A stretch of DNA of 64,000 nucleotides from Athripsodes cinereus. Taxonomy: Eukaryota; Arthropoda; Insecta; Trichoptera; Leptoceridae. The position numbers were made by a program, and so were the translations under genes. The notes under the pieces are model-generated. The model ran no database searches and was not told the origin of the DNA. It saw only the letters and a program-made list of their open reading frames with translations. This document shows, piece after piece, positions 58,486-64,000 of the stretch (the first letter of the stretch is position 1; each line of letters starts with the position of its first letter). Where the stretch lies: positions 21,475,313 to 21,539,312 of the forward strand of contig OX388312.1 of the NCBI GenBank assembly GCA_947579605.1, written 5' to 3'.

Positions 58486-58834
58486 AAGTATTTTTACGTA
58501 TATTTTTTTTTTTTAATTTAATAATGGAGTTTTACTCATTTAGTGAAAACAAAAACAGACAAACATAAATCTTTCCATGTTTGTGTCTTTCTATACATTT
58601 ACCTGAGAATAATATTATCTTCCCTAAGTGAAAAAAAAATCTACTGAAAAAATCGGAATTAGCTTATTCATTAATTCCTGCTTTGTAAGTACCTAAGTAT
58701 AATATAACAAGTAGGTACAATAAGGATGAAGCGGTAGGAACAAAGTTGAATAATGTTCATAAGTAGCTGTAATAAGCTGTCATATTCCTTCAGTAAGTAA
58801 TAATAATAATAATATCGTTATCCACTCACCAGTG

Positions 58835-58960
58835 CTACTACTACGGACCGTGTTGCTCCGCCCATACGGGGTGTCGAGGGGGTGAGACCCGCCCCTTGTA
58901 GAGAAGACAGGGGGGCGCAATTCACAAGGCGGCTGCCCCTAACCAGTATATGAAATACAA
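58835..58960. promoter_or_regulatory. GC-rich patch upstream of the homeobox-like exon
   Basis: TGTTGCTCCGCCCATACGGG, GAGGGGGTGAGACCCGCCCC and GGGGGGCGCAATTCACAAGG form an isolated GC-rich island about 0.7 kb before the ATG at 59616, with GC-box-like CTCCGCCC. It is a candidate promoter or proximal enhancer, by position and composition only. Confidence 0.4.
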
Positions 58961-59615
58961 AGCATCGTTTAGTAAGTCACAACAAATCACAGGTAGTTCT
59001 CATCTATTCCAGTGACGCTCTCTCATCGTATTATTCAAATAACATTCCCAAAGATCGTCGTTTGACATATCGTGTTCTACAAAAGTGACATTCTAATTTC
59101 AAAATATTTAACGAATGTGTTTAGGTATTTTTTCTTAAATCATACAAATTTCTTCGATATTCTTTCTCCGAAAATGTGAAACGGAAATTGATTATTTTGA
59201 TATTGTTCAGAACATTATTTCCGTTGATGTGACAGTATTTTAGATTATTTTTTCTATAGTATCTATTCAAAAAATATTTGAATTTTTTCATATAATAATA
59301 AAAGTAGCGAATTATTAAATCAGTTCTATAAAAAGAATATTAATTCAAAAAAAAATTACTCGGTATCTACTGTTATAATATTTTAAGCAATGCAAGAAAT
59401 AAGGTGAAATACAAGTGAAATAAACATATATGGAATAATTAAACATTTTAAGACGGAAAATGTTTCAGAACAAAGAAAAACTTGATTTTTGTGCAATAAC
59501 ATTTATTGTAAGCTGCTGAAAATCATAAAGATTAAAAGTGTTTAATAAATAAATATTCAATGTTGAAAATAATTTAGAAAAACTAACCATTATCATCAAG
59601 TTGTTATTACCCCAA

Positions 59616-59883
59616 ATGAGATCATCCTCTGGTCTTATAGACGAGGAGAAGATTCCAATGAAAGCAGAAACCATGTCATGGGAGAGGAGAAGTGGTGTAG
59701 AGGCTGGCGGCGGAGGAGGTAGCGGTGGTACTGCCTGGGGCACCAGAGCTCCTGGAGCGGCTTTCACGATAGACAGTCTTCTAGCTCCTAGACCCCCTAG
59801 ACCACCTCTGGCTCCACCTGCTCTTAGGTTACACCAATTGGCAGCAGCCGCTTCAGGTTTTCATGCAGCACATGATTTTTTTG
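59616..59883 (+). CDS. First coding exon, homeobox-type regulator with eh1-like motif (partial gene)
   Basis: Open from ATG 59616 (not the TTG at 59601) to a consensus donor G|GTAAGAA at 59884, giving 89 codons plus one base (phase 1). GC content is far above the flanks. The protein has a GGGGGSGG linker (residues 31-38), then AAFTIDSLLAPRPPRPPLAP (49-68), then an Ala/His-rich end (LHQLAAAASGFHAAHDFF). FTIDSLL is an eh1-like Groucho-binding motif of the kind at the N-terminus of homeodomain repressors; the trailing APRP is most like goosecoid, and Gbx/unplugged is an alternative. No homeodomain exon is seen between 59884 and 64000, so the gene must continue past the window. I do not assign a symbol. 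Confidence 0.7.
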
Positions 59884-60687
59884 GTAAGAAAACTTATTCG
59901 ATCTTCAAAACTCTATGAAATTTCTTACTTAAGGACTTGAGATGAATTTTAACTAGGCTGCATCTGAATTGAAAATTAGAAAAAGTACAACGCATAATAT
60001 ACTCATAGATTAAACATGTTAGATTCATTGAATATTATTGCAAATTTTATTTTTTGACAATTAACCATTGTATGAGTTTACATAATTATATAAATTAAGC
60101 ACATGAAGCGACCATAATATTAGGTCTAGAAAAGACAACGCCACCCTATTCGGCAGCGCGAGATACTCATTCTGAAGTGTGCTAGAGCAGTGCCTACACA
60201 TGAAGCTGTCGTTGTGGTTTGTAAGAGTGTCGAAACCACCTGGTGATTTAACTGGACAAAGCACACCTCGTGATAAGGATGGGTTGCGGGCTCAGGCCCC
60301 GTCCAGAATGCTGCCGAGTAGGTTGTCTTGTCATTGTCTTCTCAAGGCCTTAAATGATGGTTTCATGTGCTGAATTCGATCAATATTTTTTTTTTTTAAA
60401 TACATCATCTGACAAATATAAAAAGTGAAATAGTAGAAATTCTTAGAAAAAATATATCTGCCTATTAAGTAGGTACCTACTCACAAAATTAATAAAAAAC
60501 TAATAGGTATCTATTATAGGTAGGTAAACAGGAATAGTTGTATTTCGACACACAAAGTACCCGACCCGACGGCTCGGATGATTCTTTCATGATAGGTATG
60601 GAAATAACCTTTTCCCGGATATTTCAAGAGTCAAAGTACTCCTATTAACGTATCCGTTTGGGTGACACTTTTCACGATTGGTATACC

Positions 60688-61199
60688 TAGTGATGTGAGA
60701 AGAGAAAATTCTCCAAAGATTCTCGAGAACGAGAAATTTCTCCGAGAATTTCTCCTCTGATGGAAGAGAAATTTCTCTCCATATTTTTTCTTAGTGGTAT
60801 TATGACCTTTCGCCCAGTACACTTCGCAAGCCAACCTGATTGATCCAAAAATTTGTGGGGCTGATTAAGGTCCAAATCACTTTCTACCATGTACGTACCT
60901 GCAATTTTTTTTTAACTTAAATATGGGCATGTGGGGTGTCAAACATCAAGATTTCTCATCAGTTATTAGCACTTTTTTCTATGTAGGTACCTAACATTTT
61001 TTTGTTTTCATAATTAATTGTAGCCATATTGGTGATAAATTGTCTCAACATTTGTACATTGTTATTGATTGATTGAATAAATTATTTATTATTATACTAT
61101 TAAATAAAAAATAAAAAAAAAATCTCGGAAAATTCTCTACTTCGAGAAACTTACCGAGAATTTTCTGAAAAATTATTTCTTGAGAATTCCACAACACTA
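60688..61199. mobile_element. hAT-type MITE inside a LINE-B remnant
   Basis: 512 bp with ends TAGTGATGTG and CACAACACTA, flanked by GGTATACC (60680-60687) and GGTATAGC (61200-61207), an 8-bp duplication with one change. Subterminal regions repeat GAGAAATTTCTCC/GAGAATTTTCT motifs in both orientations. The flanks TTTTCACGATTG and CTACCGTTCCTATGATAACG belong to a LINE-B copy that it split. Confidence 0.8.
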
Positions 61200-61207
61200 G
61201 GTATAGC

Positions 61208-61250
61208 TACCGTTCCTATGATAACGATATTGAAGCATTAGTGAGTTTGG
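61208..61250 (+). mobile_element. LINE-B scrap
   Basis: TACCGTTCCTATGATAACGA then TATTGAAGCA matches the coding region for HRSYDNDIRA in LINE-B. The other half lies left of the hAT MITE at about 60645-60680. Confidence 0.5.
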
Positions 61251-61954
61251 TTGATGCTTCTGATGACATTGCATTGAATTCACTTACATACACGGTGTGC
61301 GCAAAATATAAAATACATGGATTGATAACTTAAATGATAAACTCATTATTTTTTGATTATTTTATGCTAAGAAACCAGGTCCAGCTTTTCGACCTGTATA
61401 AGAGACACGTTACCCATTTGTGAGAGATGTCGTGATGGTATAAATTTATGAAAGGAATGTCGTAGAAAAATATTATTCAATTGATACCATTAGTTTTCTA
61501 TTGATAAAAGTATATGTAATAATAAATGAGGTAGGTGTACCTATAGCTCGTTTGGTCTTCAATTTATAAATCATGACACCTTTATAAAAAAATAACTTTA
61601 ACAGATACCTACCTATTTTCGATATCAAAGTATAAGTGATAAAATTGTCAATATTGTTTGAAGCCTTAACCTTTCTATTTGGATATTCGAACCCTTTGTA
61701 TTAGACTACGCACCATCATCTACAATAGTTTAAATCTCGTACAGCCTGTTTTGATCCGACGGAGTCACCGAATTGATTTATTTTATAATATTTTTCATTA
61801 GATTGGACGGTAGTTACTTAAATTGTTTTTGTAGCTACTTATCCATTTATATTTTTCTCGTATAATTTTGTGTACAAAAACTAATATATAGGTATACCTA
61901 TTTGTCTAAAATCGTCAAAAAATGGCACTTTTGGCTATTTTCTCTTTTTTCTGT

Positions 61955-62155
61955 TCAGTGGAACACCCGGCAAAGAATTGATCTCCCACTTCAAAGAGAG
62001 TTTACATCTTAAAATCAGCGATGAGGTGTTCCACTCATCCTAAATGTCTAATATCTTGCTAGCATGAGGAGGACACCTTGCATGTTTGATAATTGCAGCT
62101 GGTTTCCTGGCTACCCTACTTGTAGTGGATGCCATGATGGTATAGTGGTAGTAGT
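61955..62155 (+). repeat. SINE-A copy, nearly complete
   Basis: Starts GTGGAACACCCGGCAAAGAA, then TTGATCTCCCACTTC, ATCAGCGATGAGGTGTTCCA, GCATGAGGAGGACACCTTGC, GCAGCTGGTTTCCTGGCTAC, and ends GCCATGATGGTATAGTGGTA. It defines the 5' end of the family together with 63984-64000. Confidence 0.75.
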
Positions 62156-62204
62156 TCTTTTTTTACCATGTCATTAAAAAAATAGGACATTCGGAATAAC
62201 TGGC

Positions 62205-62345
62205 TTGACTAATTGCTGAATTGCAGATGTTGATTGTTTCATACATAAGGTTTTTCGAACACCTTCCTTTGACACGACACTTGAAAATTTAGAACCAAGA
62301 GTGAGAGATAAATATTCTTTACCGGTGACTCAACGGGGTGTCACA
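62205..62345 (-). repeat. SINE-A copy, 5' part, inverted
   Basis: ACATTCGGAATAACTGGCTT, TTTCGAACACCTTCCTTTGA, ACGACACTTGAAAATTTAGA and AGAGTGAGAGATAAATATTC match the 5' half of the family on the minus strand. It lies tail to tail with the copy at 61955. Confidence 0.6.
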
Positions 62346-62392
62346 TATTCACCCTTTATTACATAACGTATAATTTTATTACTTTAAATACT

Positions 62393-63022
62393 ATGGATAA
62401 TAACATACTGGTATCGACCCTTATGCTTGCAAGCGAAGCTTGGACGTTGTTGAAGAGAGAGGAAAGTGGAATTAATACAGTGGAAATACGATCACTGACA
62501 AGAATAGTTGGTAAATCGTTTAGAGATAGATTGAAGAATGATAATATCAAGAGTATGAGCGGATGCGAGAGGGCGTTGTGAAAAAAATGGTTTGTACATT
62601 TGAAGTGAATTGATGATGAAAGGCTAACGAAGTGTTTCTGAAAGTAGAAGTGTTAGAAAGCGCAGACATCCGAGATAAATTGAAGAATGATAATAATATC
62701 AAGAGTATGAGCGAATGCGAGAGGGCGTTGTGAAAAAAATGGTTTGTACATTTGAAGTGAATTGATGATGAAAGGCTAACGAAGAAAGTGTTTTTGAAAG
62801 TAAAGTGTTAGAAAGCGCAGACATCCGAGAACTAGGTGGCTTGACCTGTAAATCATATTGTCAAGGACGGCCGTTTGTTGAGTCAGAGAAATCGGCACGC
62901 TTGTATGAAAAATTATACGAACGTGGAAGAAGCGAAAAAAATTGTAGGGATAGATCTATATTGCGTTCTTTCCTCCTTGCCTACCCCACTCAGGACATAA
63001 CGTAAGGGTGTGGCATAGTATA
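62393..63022 (+). mobile_element. LINE-A fragment with internal 148-bp tandem duplication
   Basis: The translation begins LASEAWTLLKREESGINTVE, then IRSLTRIVGKSFRDRLKND, frames for the KMVCTFEVN region, then the RKRRHPR-like basic block, and ends with ILRSFLLAYPTQDIT. A segment of about 148 bp (from 62526, ATTGAAGAATGATAATA...) is repeated directly at 62674 with a few changes, so two partial copies of the region lie in tandem. The tail is GTAAGGGTGTGGCATAGTAT. Confidence 0.82.
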
Positions 63023-63289
63023 CTTTAGTTAATAAAAAATTAACAGGTAGGTAAGTATAATAGATAAAGGTTTTTGCAGAAATGATCCATCATCTAAAAT
63101 CATCTTTTTCATTTTTGTTCTTGATTTAAATGACTTTCTTTTTGACCACTCTATAAATTGAAATAGGTGGAAATTATCACCATTTGGGTGCTTCACCAAT
63201 AGATAAAATAAAGAATAACTTTCTTGTGTTCCCATGAGAGTATCTACACACATTAAAAATATAACATAACATTTATGTACGAGCTAGTA

Positions 63290-63865
63290 AAATATAAGGT
63301 CTAAGAGTGAGGTCGACAGCCGTATACATCAGGCTAGACTTGCTTTTAATAAAAAGTCGAAAATAATAGAATCAAACAATATAGACCTGAGACTGAGAAT
63401 ACTCCTCATCAAGACCTATGTATGGAGTATCCTGATGTACGGCTGCGAGACATGGTGCCTATCTGAAAGAGATAAACGAAGACTAGAGGCGTTTGAGATG
63501 TGGACCTATAGAAGACTATTAGGAATTTCCTGGAGAGACCACATCACAAACGAAGAAGTCCTTCAAAGAATCGAAGGAGGAAGGCACCTGCTCAAGATCT
63601 TGTCAGAAAGGCGTGCAAGGTGGATCGGCCATGTAATACGACAAGAAGGCCTCTTGCATGCCGTAATGGAGGGTATGACCGAGGGGACAAACCCTAGGGG
63701 ACGCCCACGCCGAGAGTACCTGGAGGACCTGTTGGTGGACATGCGCTGCTCATCATATGCAGAATTTAAAAGAACCGCACAAGACAGGGAGGAGTGGAGG
63801 AGAAGAATTAAAGAGATATTTGCTGCAAACCAATCCCAGGATTGAAACCAGAGAGAGAGAGTAAA
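63290..63865 (+). mobile_element. LINE C-terminal fragment (third family), open
   Basis: An uninterrupted frame through RIHQARLAFNKKSKIIESN, LRILLIKTYVWSILMYGCET, DKRRLEAFEMWTYRRLLGIS, WRDHITNEEVLQRI, ERRARWIGHVIRQEGLLHAV, NPRGRPRREYLEDLL and the stop after AANQSQD, with an AG-repeat tail at 63850-63860. These are the post-RT signatures (YGCETW, GHVIR, RGRPR) of a widespread insect LINE. It is 5' truncated, but the intact frame suggests recent insertion. Confidence 0.88.
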
Positions 63866-63983
63866 ATATTAGTAGCCACACATGTATTTTAAATAATTTG
63901 TAAGTCAAATCATTAAGGTTTGGTATTTATATCGATTTCAAGTAATTTTGCGCATGATTTTGGACAGTATCTAAAATAAATTC

Positions 63984-64000
63984 CGTGGAGCACCCGGCAA
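63984..64000 (+). repeat. Start of a SINE-A copy at the window edge
   Basis: GTGGAGCACCCGGCAA is the first part of SINE-A; the rest lies beyond the window. Confidence 0.55.

Larger units (their letters stand above)
59884..64000 (+). other. Probable first intron of the homeobox-like gene
   Basis: From the donor at 59884 to the window end no plausible next exon is found. The intron holds a hAT MITE, LINE-A, LINE-B and SINE-A pieces and a third LINE. A GC-richer block at about 60110-60365 (CGGCAGCGCGAGATACTCAT ... GATGGGTTGCGGGCTCAGGC) is not explained and could be regulatory. Confidence 0.45.

Noticed and set aside
59884..64000. A homeodomain exon
   Set aside because: I looked for WFKNRRAKWR-like peptides on the plus strand and saw none; the gene must continue beyond the window.
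1..64000. CRISPR arrays, operons, prokaryotic insertion sequences or viral genes
   Set aside because: No regularly spaced repeats with unique spacers, no Shine-Dalgarno-led gene clusters and no viral protein motifs were seen; introns and the transposon types show a eukaryotic chromosome.

Overview
This is nuclear DNA from an animal, almost certainly an insect. It is AT-rich, the genes are split by spliceosomal introns with GT...AG borders, and much of the space between genes is transposon debris. The proteins look arthropod-like, but I cannot name the species. The mix of LINE fragments, MITEs, Penelope-like remnants and TACC microsatellites fits Hemiptera or Lepidoptera, and I do not push the call further.

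Only four protein-coding loci are supported. (1) 11316-14126, +: the complete TATA-binding protein in four exons (302 residues). (2) 16073-20854, +: complete eIF3 subunit K in four exons (215 residues), downstream of TBP on the same strand. (3) 29133-29870, -: a secreted protein dominated by His, Lys and Gly, with a non-coding first exon and a good TATA plus initiator promoter near 30147-30178. (4) 59616-59883, +: a probable first coding exon of a homeobox-type developmental regulator with an eh1-like motif (FTIDSLL), whose remaining exons lie beyond the window. The first two are general housekeeping factors. Nothing suggests that the four act in one pathway.

The rest is mobile DNA. A LINE (called LINE-A here) and a short repeat family (SINE-A) occur many times and share their 3' end, which suggests that SINE-A uses the LINE-A machinery. 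LINE-B is an RTE-like family with a GAT-repeat tail. There are also jockey/CR1-like and L2/CR1-like LINE fragments, tRNA-derived SINEs, a mariner-type MITE (7071-7329), hAT-type elements in TBP intron 1, in eIF3K intron 2 and in the intron after the homeobox-like exon, two copies of a 715-bp TTAA element, a 1.77-kb piggyBac-type element, and a three-copy palindromic MITE (CAGGGCTAC...GTAGCCCTG). eIF3K intron 2 holds a nest: a 2-kb hAT element with a broken transposase gene carries one TTAA element and one SINE-A copy.

The most unusual signals are hammerhead-ribozyme-like folds. They lie at 58216-58258 (-) and 35442-35481 (+), with a decayed third at 58400-58485. All three have a palindromic, loopless stem III, as expected for Penelope-like retroelements. 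The 35.4-kb copy sits between perfect 59-bp inverted arms and is flanked by a 13-bp direct repeat.

The long stretches 2.5-6.5, 8.2-11.3, 33.4-37.8, 39.2-44.7, 52.2-55.5 and 55.8-58.1 kb hold no gene that I can support.
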